A stretch of 64,000 nucleotides of DNA from Apostichopus japonicus (taxonomy: Eukaryota; Echinodermata; Holothuroidea; Aspidochirotida; Stichopodidae): assembly GCF_037975245.1 (NCBI RefSeq), contig NC_092573.1, forward strand, positions 13,968,001-14,032,000, written 5' to 3'. The notes under the pieces are model-generated. The model saw only the letters and a list, made by a program, of their open reading frames with translations, made no database searches and was not told the DNA's origin. The position numbers were made by a program, and so were the translations under genes. Shown piece after piece: positions 42,745 through 55,849 of the stretch. The first letter of the stretch is position 1. The number at the start of each line of letters is the position of its first letter.

Positions 42745-45700
42745 TTGTGTCGTGAAACTGATTGTGTCAACTTTCAGTGGAACTGAAGCACAGAAACTGA
42801 TCTCAGCTCTGTTGAAGTGAATTTCATTTGACCTTTGTGCTTGTCTCCAGGACTGCTATGTTGAAAGAGATGAGTCGAATGGGGAAAGAAAATCCTTCTC
42901 CGTAGTATTTCACTGTTGTCTTTTCCATCTAAACAATCTTTTGATGATAGTACTTAAAAGCAAACTTTTTATGGCATTGGTTTCATATTTGCAATTATTA
43001 GTACTTTTGTTAATGGGGTACTTTTGATTCCCCTTTTTTTGTTTCTATTGGAAGTTTATAAGTCTGTAAGATGCACACTACACAATTATAGTGGCAACAG
43101 ACTTCTAAATGGCTGTTTCCGTGGAAACGTATCTTTAAGCATATGTTTAATTTTTACTCTGTTATATAACAGACCAAACCAGCTTCATGACAGAATTTTG
43201 CAGACATTCAAGGTGTTTTTCTTTGTGTTTTTTTTCCGTCTGAATTTGTTTATGAAAATGTTAATTGTGTGCTGTGAAGCGTATGCTGTTTATCACAATC
43301 CCTGACTCAGATGTGTAAAAGGAAGAGCAAATCTTACGGTTGTAAAGATAGTTGAGATGTTTGACCTATTTGTCCAGCCTAAAATCATGGGTTTTGTTTT
43401 ATCCTTTGTTACTTTTCTTTGGTTAAAAGGGTAAAATATTCAAAGAAACTTGAAGAGGTTATATAAATTTTTAAATGAGAATTGACATTTTGCTATGATT
43501 TGTATAATTGTAACTTACCAATGTCCCTGTGTGTCAGTGTTTGATACCTGTCATCTTGAGGACTTTATTTCAGGAAGGAATGTAGCAAGAATGTGATCAT
43601 TGTTGGGCTTTTTTTGAGGATTTGTTGGAAGAATTTGTAACAACCCTTGTTTTCTTTATGCATTGTTTTTTGTTATTGTTGTTGCATGCTAGATATTTGT
43701 AAAGTTTAGATATGACTTTTTACTACAAGCAAGTGTCTTCAAAGATATACTGCTCCATCTGGATGTCAAGCTTACATTGAAGTGATTTGTACCAATGGGT
43801 GGTCTCTGGAATAACATCCTGTTATTCCATGAATAGTGTATCTACATAATTCTCATTGCATTGGCTGTTTGTTCCCTTTGGAATTTGGTATTTAAGAGAG
43901 GGACATATATCACCCAGCAGCTTCCCCCATCCACTGCTCTGAAGGAGTCTAAACGAGGAGTATTCCATGTTTATTATGTGCGTTGGTGTCTCTTCCAAAC
44001 TTACCGTAGGGCAGAACCTCTTAACCTGTTGTGTGGGGGTGTTAATGAGTCCAGTGTTTGGTTTGTTTGGTATTGGGCCTTATTTAGTCAGTTTTAAGAA
44101 ACCTTGTTTGCAATGACTTTTGTGATGTTGCATTGGTTTATTTGTTTGTTTGGTTGGGAAATTTCAGAATGACTGGTCTTTCTGTTGAATGGGGATATGA
44201 AAGGGCTGTTATTGAGAAGGGGAATGGGAGTAAGTACCACTAGGGCTACTGTGGAATCATTTTAACCTTGTTGCAAGTAAAACACCCCATTGCATGGTCT
44301 CCTAATGCCTAGGTTTCCAAGCTAAAGGCTCCAGTGCCCCCCCTCCTTTCCCCCTCCAATAATTGTTTTTTGTGTCCTGTGAGAAAGTGAATTTATAAGA
44401 TCTTGTGTCTCTTTGCATCATTTATTTCTCTGTAATACTTATGCTGAATATTTCAGGTTTATTTGAAAGTTCTGATCCCGATGAGTATTACCCATTTATA
44501 AGTATACTCAAGGTTTTTGTCTCAGTGTAATTATATACTACTAATTCATCATAAGTCTTGTAATGAAGACATTCTAAGGCAGTTAGCTGTTAATCCTACT
44601 GTCCTTGCATTTTGTTACTCATTATTACATATTTTTGATGGAATTATGAGATTTGTATCATGGTGTCGTAGTCGCCAGAAAGTTTGTTGACCGGAGAAAT
44701 GCACGTGTCTGAAATGTTTTCACGTTTATGTTCCGTCGGCTGGTACATTCCATCGTCCTTTTCACCTTTTGTGTGCATTGCCTTCCATTATCTCTCATCA
44801 CGCAACCAATTACAAGTAGTGCATTTATAAGTAGTGCATCAAGACACAGTCAGTGGTCACCGGTCAGACCTTTGTCATTAGTCATTAAATGTCCGACAAT
44901 TCCTTCTTTGTTGTACAGAGTTTTATTGCTTGTTGTTGCATTTGGCAATATTATGCCAATAATATCTTTAATGAATATGCTGATATTTTTTTAATTTTTA
45001 ATTTTAGCAATGTTGACTCTTGTTGCTTTACGTAGTAGCCTATATCTGGTAAAACTTAATGATAATGAAACTTAGAAGATCTGCATAGGTGACCATCGCT
45101 ATGTATCAATGACTGAACCGTCCCTGATCATCAGTGAGTCAGTCAGTTGGTGTAACTTATATGTTTTGTGGATTCTGGATTGCTTGAATGTAAACTGGTT
45201 TTAATGACAATCAGCTCCACAGTCCAATTATTTAGTATGGATCGTCGTTTTTTTCTTTCTTTCTGATAAGTTGGTGAGCTTCAGTAAACAACGATTTATT
45301 GTGGATATGCCTTAAAGTTGCTCATTACGTAACACATTCTATCAGAGATCATGGTGTCATAGTTATTGGTCAGAATATTATGGAGTGTCTGAAAAAACAT
45401 CTTATGTAGCTACTTTGAAAGCTATTCACTGGATCTGTGATCTATGAGAAGAAATCATCTTAAAATAATAAAAACCATTGACTAATAAAAAGGATTTTTG
45501 GTAAGGGTAAGGTGGCATGAGCAGAATGGGTTTGTGATGTTTTTTTTTCGTTTCAAGCAGATTTTGCTCATGACTTTAGATTCTACCAGGATCATGATTT
45601 TTGACCAGTGTCTGGAATTAAATTTGTGCGTTTCCTTTTACAGGCAATGATAGAGAAAATGGTTTTTGAAAGTTCTCACCAGAGCAGAGAGATTGACACT

Positions 45701-47198
45701 TAGCAGTAATTGTTAATAGCACACTTTGTATAATGACAACTGCTGTATTGATCTTATTATATATCCAGGCTAGAAAATTTTCAGATGCAGTTCCTTCAGA
45801 TTAGTTATATGGTTACAGTTTTATTATGATGGATATATCGGAAGAATCAATTTACAACGTCCCAGGTGATTGTTAAATGTAGTAGACGGAGATTGGTATC
45901 TTCTCCATGAAGGAGAGAGAGATCGAGAGACGTGATCTGTGACTGATAACATTGGACAATGTCTGCCTGTTAGCGTTATCCACCGACTGATTGATCATAC
46001 ATATTGGGCCGTGGAAGATTACCGTGCTGTCCTTTGTGCCTGCATTAACCTGTCTATTCAACATTAGAACATTAGTTGATCATCGGAGCGAGCGGACCAT
46101 GACTTTGATATACATAAGACCTGATTGTATCCTTCAGAGCTGTTGGTTTTGTTTTTTTGATAGCATTGTGAAGCGCACGATGTCGTTTTGAGGAGAAGTT
46201 ATCAACTAAGCCACTAATTGATTGATAGTGTGAACATCTGTAACACTGATGGGAATCGTTTTGTGAGGTTTTTCCCCTTCTCGTTCAAGACTATTGTTGT
46301 AGGTTATTTTAAAATTGGGTACTCTCTGTGTAAAAATAGAGATTAAACGAAGTCGGCGGAGTTATGTGGTATAAATTTCTTATTCTATTAATTATTTTTG
46401 TACCCATATAAACTTTAAAAGTATGATCAATTTTCTGTTACTTGGCTTATTTAAGTTTCCGTGTTCCGTCTGTCTGACACGACTCAGGAGTACGGTTTTA
46501 CTCCATTTTTTCCCGCCTTTTTGTTTTCCATTTATTTGTGTAATGTCAGGACTTTTTATGCGATTTCTGGCAGGTGAGAGCTGAAAAATGACAATATATG
46601 AAATAGATTCAGTAGGTTAGTGATGAGATGATTAGCAAATTGTTGAATTAATTTCTATTTTCTTCTGTCTTTCATTATATTCCTGTGTTGTGTTTGTATT
46701 CCTGCGCTGGCTGGTTTGAAAGATCGCATTCTGAATTTTAAAACCAAAGACAATAGAAATCATATATTGAAATATTCCCACCAGAGTTGAATTCGAGATC
46801 TTTCTTGGACATCTTATATTTTAGATATATTTTATAAGAAAGTTTGGGATTTGAGTAAAAGATCTCAAGGTTCGTACTTGCTACCCTCGCCTTTCATTCC
46901 ATTTTCAAGCAGAACACTTGAAACGACTGTATTCCTTAATTTTTTTATTTTTTGTTAATTTTATTTTGTTAATTCTTTTTAGTACAATGACTTCATGCCA
47001 GTAGAGTTGGTTTCCCCAGACCAATGAGGCTGTTACAACCCGGCCTTTATTGGTGTTGAAATTGAAGTAGTTTATTACATTACGGAAATCTGGTAAAATA
47101 AAATTAACTTTGTTTGAGGACCTCATATTCAAGTTCAAGGAACAATCAGAAAAGATTCAATGTAGGTCCTGTGAAAGAAGTAGAATGTGTTTGTTGAT
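42745..47198. other. distal 3' UTR or intergenic, nothing recognised
   Basis: T-rich sequence with many short ORFs, none with a domain or splice context. AATAAA-like hexamers occur but do not mark a recognised gene. Confidence 0.45.
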
Positions 47199-47206
47199 GC
47201 ATTTTA

Positions 47207-48033
47207 CAGGGATGCCAGAATTCCGCCAATAACCGGAATTCCGGCCTTTTCTCGATTTGGAAATTTGGTTCCGGCTCCACACGATCTTTCCGTCCCAGTT
47301 GAAACAGGCAGTTTTTTATCTATTATCCTAACACACTGTAGCATACGCAAATTGGAGCCTATACCGCAATTTTTTCTCTGGATTTCCCAATAAGTTCCCA
47401 ATATTATTGCAATGATATTTTCCTAAGTTATCATGATTTTCAAGTATTTTAGTATCATTAGAGTAGGGACAAATATTAAAATTTGTTTAGAAAGCTACTC
47501 GGAAGCCTTAGAAAACTTTAGAAGGCTACTCGGAAACGGAGATAATTCCGGAAATTTCCTCTCTGCCTTAGAAAGCTATATTTCCTCTCTGCCTTAGAAA
47601 GAGATAATTCCGGAATTCCGGATTGGCCTGGCAATTCAGAATGAGACTTCTGCGGTACTTAGGCATATTTCACCTTTACCGAAAGTGCCATTTAACACAA
47701 TTTAACACATGACCATTATCCAGTTATGTGTGTTTTAATCTTATGGTGTTGTTTCTGACATGATTTTAATTTTGTATTTTTTATAGTATTTTCTTGGAAG
47801 TGTAAATTTCTAAAACATGATATCTCAAAATAAAGTTCAGATAAGAATCAAATTCAGATGCAACATACAGGGCCTGGGAAGTTTCATTTCCGGTGATCTG
47901 GGAGGGATATTTTGCCAAAATATTCTTGCAACGTTACGCGCCAACCAGGGTGTGCGCTCCGCTTAGATAGTCTTTGGGACGTCTGAGTCCCCAAACTTTC
48001 AGGCCCTAGGGGCAAACCCTGCTGGCATCCCTG
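47207..48033. mobile_element. non-autonomous DNA transposon, 827 bp, 6-bp target duplication
   Basis: A perfect 12-bp TIR CAGGGATGCCAG at 47207-47218 and its inverse at 48022-48033. ATTTTA flanks both sides directly (47201-47206, 48034-48039). Inside are short repeats (CTCTCTGCCTTAGAAAG, GATAATTCCGGAA) and the shared 97-nt block at 47876-47973. The antisense ORF 47204-47401 is not a gene. Confidence 0.8.
47876..47973 (+). repeat. shared 97-nt MITE block, copy C (most diverged)
   Basis: Starts GGGAAGTTTCATTTCCGG, keeps TATTCTTG, TTACGCGCCAACCAGGGTG and ends TGCGCTCCGCTTAGATAGTC. Confidence 0.75.
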
Positions 48034-48041
48034 ATTTTAAT

Positions 48042-49307
48042 TCCTAGGTGTTAAAAAGTCGTCTTAGCTAGTACTTCTCAACTCATGTTTTCTACACGTT
48101 GGAGAGTGTCTGATTCTCTATGCTTCTGATCCACTTAACCAGCTGGTTTCAGGCCATGAAAATATACGGGGTAACCACTTTACTTTGCTTTATAAGTTTA
48201 ACAAGTTCAGTTGTGGCGGCTTGGTATCAGCTTTGGGTGCACGGAAATCAACTTTGTGGAAATAAACTTGAGATGAGAATGAAAAGGACAATTTTGTAAG
48301 CAAGTCAAAAGCACTGGTCGGTCGTACCATCTCCAATGTAGATTTCCTTGTATTAGTACAACAATTCCCAACCTCTGATGCAGCATAATGAATGACTTTT
48401 TACGAAAGTATCGTTCTTCGCAAGAAAGTGTCCACTTTGGGGCTGGTCTTGTTGCTTCGTCTCCATTCAGATTTTGGTTGGAGGAATGAAACCAGCCCAG
48501 AGTTCAACCAGTATGTACCACAACTAATAGACCAATTGTTTACATGTCGTCATAACGGTTACAGTTGTAGCTTGTGTGATCCGATAAAAGTCAGTTATCC
48601 TCCCAATCCCGTCATCCTCTCCACCCAGTCATCCTCTTTGCCTTGTCTTATATCTCTTGCAGAATAATAGCGACTACGTTGAACACTTTCGATTTTAGTC
48701 CGAGTAAACCATAACGATTTCTAATGCGCAATTTTCGGTAACTCTGGTCACGTTGGCCAATACAGTTGTATAACCTGATGCTAATGTATGTATTAATTGC
48801 GAGTTTCATATTTGTTCCGTTCAAGCCTCTTATTTGATACGACCATTCGTTTGGAATGTTTTCCTTAAACGTTACTCTCTTGGTCAATGTGATCGTCTAC
48901 GGATTTTGTGACATATGACATAAACTCGTGATTCCAAAATCATGTCGGCCTAATCTGCAAGTACTAAAATGATATCATTTTATGGAACGCCACTAGGGAC
49001 ATTATTACAGTATTGTAATGCTCTGACTAAAGTCGTTTTCGTGCCAGATTTATTCATGTATTTCTCTAAATGAGCTTATTTCTTGGCAAGCGACATATTC
49101 CTCTGTAAATGGACTAAACGTATGATGGAAGTCTGCGGTAACGGAAGGCTCCTAAATTAGGTATCGTTCCTTCATGGTGTGGTAATTTGAATAGCCAGTC
49201 ATTTCTGCATGTCCTTGGAAAATGCAAGAACAAAAACAAACAAAAAATTTGAAGAAGAAAGAAAGCCTTTCAACTCTTTCTTGGCATAAAGAAGATCATC
49301 ATATTTT
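48042..49307. other. noncoding, nothing recognised
   Basis: Short ORFs only (up to 91 codons). No repeat termini or exon signals that I trust. Confidence 0.45.
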
Positions 49308-49531
49308 CTGGCATAGCCTTGTTGCGGGCAGTCGGTTGAATATAAGGTTTATGGGCCGTGGTTATTAGCTACGAAATGGTTTCTGGCATAGCCTTGTTGC
49401 GGCAGTCGGTTGAATATAAGGTTTATGGGCCGTGGTTATTAGCTACGAAATGGTTTCTGGCATAGCCTTTTTGCGGGTAGTCGGTTGAATATAAGGTTTA
49501 TGGGCCGTGATTATTAGCTACGAAATGATTT
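49308..49531 (+). repeat. 75-bp tandem repeat, three copies
   Basis: CTGGCATAGCCTTGTTGCGG, AGTCGGTTGAATATAAGG, TTTATGGGCCGTGGTTATTA and GCTACGAAATGG recur from 49308, 49383 and 49457 (74-75 bp period) with very few differences. Confidence 0.92.
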
Positions 49532-50179
49532 CTGGTGATCTTTGGTCTTAACTTGAAGGTTTCTTTTTGATGAAGACAAAACTGCGATTGCAACCCATGT
49601 GGTAAGTATTTTTTTTTTTTATTACAGTTAAGTACTGTTTGACAAGTATTATATGTTTCTCCGTTAAGGGGGGTGGGGGTGGCACTTGGTTGTAAAGACA
49701 GGGAGGTGGTGGTACAGAGGACAAGTACGAAATGTCAATGAATTGCTCCAATCTCAGAGGTAGAATTTTGTTATTTTGTTGATTGATCGGCAAATCCACA
49801 CTCCTCTTCATCAGATAATATATAGCATTCTTGAAATAAAATCTATCACCGCGTGGATATTTATGACATTGTATTATCGAGAAAGCAGCTGTAGTTTGTC
49901 ATTTGCATTTGAAGAATACAGTTACATTTGAAGAATACAGAATACACAGAAGAATACAATAAAGTATCTTATGAGAAATATAGCTCTTCAAATTGTATCA
50001 TATTTTGCGTATTAGGTCATTTTAATTTGTATCCAGTGGCATTGCGTCATATACCACCAAGAGGTACCAAAAGTGGGCGCGGGTCCATTGGATGCGTTCG
50101 TGCCTGTTCGGTTTATGTCGATTTCACCCGAATATTAGTAGTTACCCAAGTTAAGTCCAGTCACTCATTGCCTTAGCCT
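49532..50179. other. noncoding, nothing recognised
   Basis: Contains a T-run at about 49610-49620, a G-rich stretch at 49669-49690 and a short direct repeat of TTTGAAGAATACAG at 49908-49939. No gene. Confidence 0.45.
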
Positions 50180-50187
50180 TGTTCAAG

Positions 50188-50349
50188 CAGTGGCGCAGCT
50201 ACAGGGGTGGGGGGGGGGGGGTTATAGTCTACCTTTTGTCTACCTCCCCCAAAACTAAAGTCAGAAAAGAGAAATAAGGAGAACAGTTATTTGCCTGACC
50301 CCTAGAAGGGTATTGAATCCCTTAGAAAAGAAGTTCAGCTACGCCCCTG
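50188..50349. mobile_element. possible short hAT-like MITE, 162 bp
   Basis: The ends CAGTGGCGCAGCT and (reverse complement) CAGGGGCGTAGCT match 11/13, with a G-run inside the left end as in the other MITEs here. The 8-bp flanks TGTTCAAG and AGTGCGAG match only 5/8, so the insertion is old or the ends are misplaced. Confidence 0.45.
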
Positions 50350-50811
50350 AGTGCGAGTCTTGTTATGCAGTTCCACCCATCCCCTTTAAACAGTCATGCA
50401 TATTAAGGACCGTAGTCGAGCCAGGTTCATTATGCGATCCTCCATTTTAGCCCCCCCCCTCCCGACCACACAGACACTCAAAAGCCCGGTTGCGCCCCTG
50501 GCATTGAGTATTTTCGGACCAAATTATTGTGTTGATGAAACGTGTTGTGTGACCCTTTGACATGCACACATGAACAATAATAGTAGACTGGATGTTCATT
50601 AAACCTCCTTAAAGGTCTGATGTATAGACCCCAACTATAGCACGCTATCATGGAAAAGTTTCTTGAGATTACGTAATCGACCTGTCTTGGTCGTAAAATA
50701 AAAAATTCAAACGAGACCTTATAGGATTGAAGTTTGATAGTGATTCTGCCTATAAATGACATGAACGGAGGGATAACAATGTAGCGATCAAACTGTTTCT
50801 ACATGTAATAC

Positions 50812-51180
50812 CAGTGGCGTAGGAAGTTACTTTTGAGTGGGGGGGGGGGGGCTGAAGACTGATGGCCGGCCTGGGGGAGGGGTCTAAGGGGAGGGGGTGT
50901 CCCCCTCCCCTTTGGATTTTTTTGCATTTCCAGGTGGCCTCAGATGCAATTTGGTGCAATATAGCACACTTCAACACCCACTCCATTTTGTAAACTTAAT
51001 TTTGTATTTTCACCTGGCCTTAGATGCAATTTGGTGCTCCAAATGAGATTTTTTTCTCATTTGGAAATGAAAAAGGGGTTTTTTGACTTGCGAAGTGGGG
51101 GGGATACTTCCGCCCCTCCACATTTTTCACTGGGGGGGGGGGGCTGGCGCCCCCCAGCCCCCCCGGTTCCTACGCCCTTG
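50812..51180. mobile_element. hAT-like MITE, family with 17308-17684, copy 2
   Basis: Same TIRs as copy 1 (CAGTGGCGTAGGAA / inverse of CAAGGGCGTAGGAA). TGTAATAC is present exactly on both sides (50804-50811, 51181-51188). The interior is nearly identical to copy 1 apart from homopolymer lengths and small indels. Confidence 0.92.
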
Positions 51181-51483
51181 TGTAATACCGAAGTGTAGTG
51201 TGATGTATGGTAGAATTACCTCTTTTTACTTATTAGTCTGCAACGCCTGCACATATTTATTGTGTAAGGGTCTTTGTGTGAACGCTGTATGATTAACTAC
51301 ACTATAGAGATGAACATATTTCCACAGTGTTTACACAAAGAGCCTAATGATGTTGAGAAGCTGTGCAGGCTAATTGTGAGGCATGAGGTCGATTTACGAC
51401 CTTGGCAGGTCGATGACGTAACCACAACACTTTCCTATTGCTATAGCGTGCTGTACGTAATTGGAGCCAATAAGCAGATCTTT

Positions 51484-51775
51484 AAAGGCATTGAATACTC
51501 GCCCCAAACCGCGTGTCGCCCTCTGAAACAAGTTAACTTTTCCGTTGCTTGCAAGTGAAGTTATCTTCTTGTCGCTAAAAAATGCAGACAGTAATGAAAC
51601 GTGATACCTTGTTATCTTTATCTGGACCTGAGATGTCCAGCGCTGCTATGTACACTGTGTTGTGGGTATTGACCGTAGCTACATGTATTGGCCTGTACAC
51701 TAGTGTCTAATTACCGACCGTCGTAAGCTGTGTGCGTATATTTCTGGGATCGATGGTGGTGTCTAACACTTCGGG
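51484..51775 (+). repeat. dispersed repeat, copy 2 (partner at 14488-14775)
   Basis: Shares with copy 1 the ordered segments AAAGGCATTGAA, GCAGACAGTAATGAAACGTG, ATACCTTGTTATCTTTA, GACCTGAGATGTCCA, GTACACTAGTGT and GGTGGTGTCTAACACTTC. Class unknown. Confidence 0.75.
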
Positions 51776-54700
51776 GGATTAAACTCCCTCCTCCTCCCCC
51801 AACCTCATAAAACTTCACAAGCATTTATTTACACATTGGCGATTTTGTTGATACGGGTAGACACATGTGTGTCAATTGCAATTTCGACAGTCTAAAGTGC
51901 CAAATAACCAGAGTCAAGTTCGTTGTGGGCTCGGTCAAAGGTTAATTGAATAATTTGCAATTCCAAGAGACAGTTGATCCTCCTTCACATAGTAAGGGAT
52001 TTCATAAGTTAATCTGGAAAAGCTTGGCGGGGTGTTACAAAAAAGTAATCGGGGAAATTTAGTTTGGCTTGTGAAAGGTAACTTTATAAGTATCAAGTGA
52101 TAGTGTTCTTATATGTCAAAGGTTAACTTGCAGCAAGCAGGTGTGATGTCATTGATACACATGAGGACAATAAAAAAAGGTGTCTCCTTTTATTTTTCAC
52201 TCACTTGGTTTGAGTACGGTAGCATCTTTCCTCATAGGGATTGTCGAGCCAATAAAATACTCATAAAACGAGTGTTTTTATATTCTTATACATCCATCAT
52301 GGGTTAAAATTATGTAAATTTTGAACAAAATATATTTTATCTTTGTGCTGTTGTTTATTCAAGTTCACTTTTTTTACAACACATATATATATAGACATCA
52401 CAAATCCAATTATGCTTAGTTGACATTTGTCCATAACAGTTGCGTAACCAAACCTTTTCATCGGGGGGGGGGGGTGGGGTGGGGGACTGAGGGGGGGGGG
52501 CAAAAGAGTTCGATTAGAGGTTAAGTTTCGCGCGCGACCAGTTCGGACATGTTAGGTACATTTGCAATATGCCCCATTCCCAAACACTTGAAACCATGGT
52601 AACGGTACAATTATGAACGTCTCTTTACCCAAATTGAAGAGTTTATTCCTGAGCTCCATCTGCTAATTTGTGAAAGGGATAGTCGAAATAAAAATATGAA
52701 CTTGGTATATATTGTACAGAAAGTCAAGCGCGTAGCCAGGATTTCATCTTCGGTGGTAGGGTGGATTCAATTATCCAATTGGCCTAGAATTATACATGTA
52801 AAATTATATTAAATTGTTCAAAATACTGCATATGATTAGCCTAATATTGATTCGTTGGGTAGAAATGAAACGATCTCCCCCTGTTTGAAGGGTTTATTGA
52901 TAACCATATGTGCTCTGTTCTCATACTGTTTACAGTACATAAATGTATCGTTTACACTTTGTTTACAAAAGCATGTATTTCTTTCAAATTGGATGATATG
53001 TTTTTTGCAGTAACTTTTGTTATATGCCGAATCAAATTTAGAATTGGATACTAAAAGTCAAATATGATATAGCGATGGGATTTTGACAATTGGGTCCAGT
53101 TTTTCGTCCTTTCAGTTGTTTTGTCTGAAGTTCTCATTTTGGTCTGGACTATTCTTTCAACAGTAAGCTATCTCATCGTTTATGAATTTAACTATAACTA
53201 TGATTTAAATAATTTGTATATGAAGCTCAGTTTCATCGACTTTGGCTTCATTCATTCAGCCCGGTCAGCACCATAGTCCATCGGTTTTTATTGTATATTC
53301 GTCAGAAACAATATTTCTGTTACGCCTATACTAACGACTGATTAGTCTGTGTGAGGTTTACACGTGCTATGTTGAAATTACGTAATATATCACACAGCAG
53401 CTTCCAAGTAGCAATATCGGACGATCAATATAACGATGATATAAAAAAAAACGCGAACTGGTTTTACTGATCCTTTAAATGCATCTTGTAATTTTCGTCC
53501 GTTATTATTATTTTTGTTTCCACCAATATCATTGGTGGGGGGGGGGGGGAGTAAACTGGGTATAGTTTTAAGGTATAGTAAATTTATTAAATCAATATAT
53601 GCCCATTAAGCTTTGTGACAATGGATGAGGTGTATACTTCCAGGCAGTACTACTGAACTAATGCTGGAATCAAAATTCTTTCATTTTTGGTAATTTACAA
53701 AGTGAAATTTGGAGGCTTGAATGACTCCGATCCTGTCAGAAATTCTTTAATTTTAATCACGTGGGCAATTTCTTTCCAAAGTTGCATCCCTTAACCTTCT
53801 TTGGATGAGCTAAATGGCTAGTATTCAAACTATGTTTTTATTGGTGACTCCAATTTCAACATCTTGTCGAACCGCCAGTCCTGGATCTTGTCTTTTGGGG
53901 AAGACGCCTACGCAAGAAAGTATCCGTCCTTCCCTGTTTATATAATATTTTATATCTAAGGATGCCTAATTTCAAAGTGGTGTTAAATGTTGCAACATTT
54001 GAAGTAACTTATCTTCAAGGGATTCCCCCCTTTGATCCCTACAAAATATCGGCCATTATTTTCACTTCCGCATATTTTGGCGGTACACCAAAATATTTCC
54101 CTCCACATTGGAGACCAGGGAGCTAAACAATTATTCCATAAAAATTGTTGAAAGACAATTGAATGAGATCTAAGGACTCTGGACCCCGCCAAACAACGAA
54201 TAGGTCTACCTGAATCATGATATTGCCCAGATGAAATTAAAACTCCAATAGACTTAGAGCTTGCTGGAAGTAACGAAATTATGATTTTGTACGGCATAGT
54301 AGGTGAGCAATTGGGTTTTAAATGATCGACCGTAAATTGGACTGTGGAAGGCGAAGAGGGTGCTGCTTTGATCGCAGGAGGCAAACCAAAGAAATTATTC
54401 TCACACTTCCGACAAAATGGGTCTTTGGACATTCCGTACCACAAATTTAATTACATGTTCTACTCAAGTTTTCGACGAAAGGGCCCATTTTGCATATCAA
54501 AGGTCATTTTTCAATTGCATATATGGAAACAACGGGGACGTTTTGTAGGTTTTTCAAAAACTGGAAGGGTAGGTGGGGGGGGGGAGGGACGTGCCAGTTT
54601 TCTGATGAAGAGACTATAGGAGAACTACTCGGCTTAGATGTTTGCAGTACTGGCACCACTGGGGACGAGCAAGCTGGTTTTAGAGCTAATGACTCCACAC

Positions 54701-55841
54701 TATCACATCAGGTACCGATTTGGGGTTTTCTGTAAAAGGAGTTCATTGTACTTTTACTGATTATAAAAAAGTTTTGAATTGTTTCAGCCCCCCTCTTTAC
54801 CCTCAACTGGTTGAATGAATGACACTATTACAAACATGCGTGTTTAGGCCTAATATAGATTTATACGAAAGTGCCAAATCGTGCGTGTACTTAAAATATA
54901 GGTAAAACATCTCCAAAATATTATTGTAAGCTTGGAGAAAGTCAAGGTTCAGCGTTGTCTCCAGTGCACTTGACTGTCACTTTGAAAGATTTATCGCTCG
55001 GAACTACATAGTTTGAAAATACTTTAGTATTTTATACTTCAGTGCCATGGGGGGGGGGGACATTTTTGAGTCATGATGTTTAAAGTTATGTGATAAACAT
55101 CATTCAAGCATAGTAGCATATAAGGAGATATCTCTACATAACTAACTTGAAGAATACAATCTTCAGATAGATTAGAATTAATGCCAATTGGTATGTTGCA
55201 ATACATCATATTCATTTGGTAATGTAAATAATAATAAAGCAAATTCTTTAAAGACATAAATTAGGAAGATACACCACATTTTTCTTAAGAGATGAAGTTC
55301 TAGAGGTCGCCAACGACTTCATTTAGGAATTCATGTGAACTTTATTACCAGCTACACAAATATAGAGTTGAAACAAGTTTTTAAATTCCAGTGAACACTT
55401 TAAAGTTTATCAAAATTATCAGAGGCCTATACGATCTCCATCTACATCACCATTTAAAGACGCAACTGTTTGACAAGATGGGCTCACCTAGCATGGTTAA
55501 CCCTATGTTGGGAAATTGGAGATGTGAAGACTTAAATTTGAAATTAAAATTTGAAATTAAAAATGAGCAAAAAGTTGCTTAAATGAAATTAATTGTACGA
55601 CCAATTAAGGGTATGACTTTATAATGAGTACCGTGTAAACGACTACAACTGAAAATAGTTTATTCCTTTAATTCCTGGATTAATAATCGGTTATCCGTCA
55701 GGAGGGAGGGCAGTTATGATACGACGATAAGCAGCTACATATGTATATGTGGAAAAAGTAAGATTACTTTGTTTTAGTTGATTTATTATGGCACGAAACA
55801 GTCAACATTTTCTTTATATCAAATTCAATCCACTTGGTCGG
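51776..55841. other. noncoding with G-runs; no confident gene
   Basis: G-runs at about 52465-52500, 53537-53550, 54575-54587 and 55050-55059 and a partial GCGCGTAGCCAGGA end at 52729-52742 suggest fragments of the same MITE class without matching right ends. ORFs at 53983-54444 (-) and 54490-54735 (+) lack domains. The latter includes an acidic segment (ETIGELLGLDVCS) ending CATCAG|GTACCG that might be an exon, but no acceptor stands out. Confidence 0.4.
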
Positions 55842-55849
55842 AATCCGTC

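Noticed and set aside
54344-54735. Open frames of 81-91 codons (+)
   Set aside because: Composition is partly exon-like, but a G-run interrupts the region and no acceptor is convincing.
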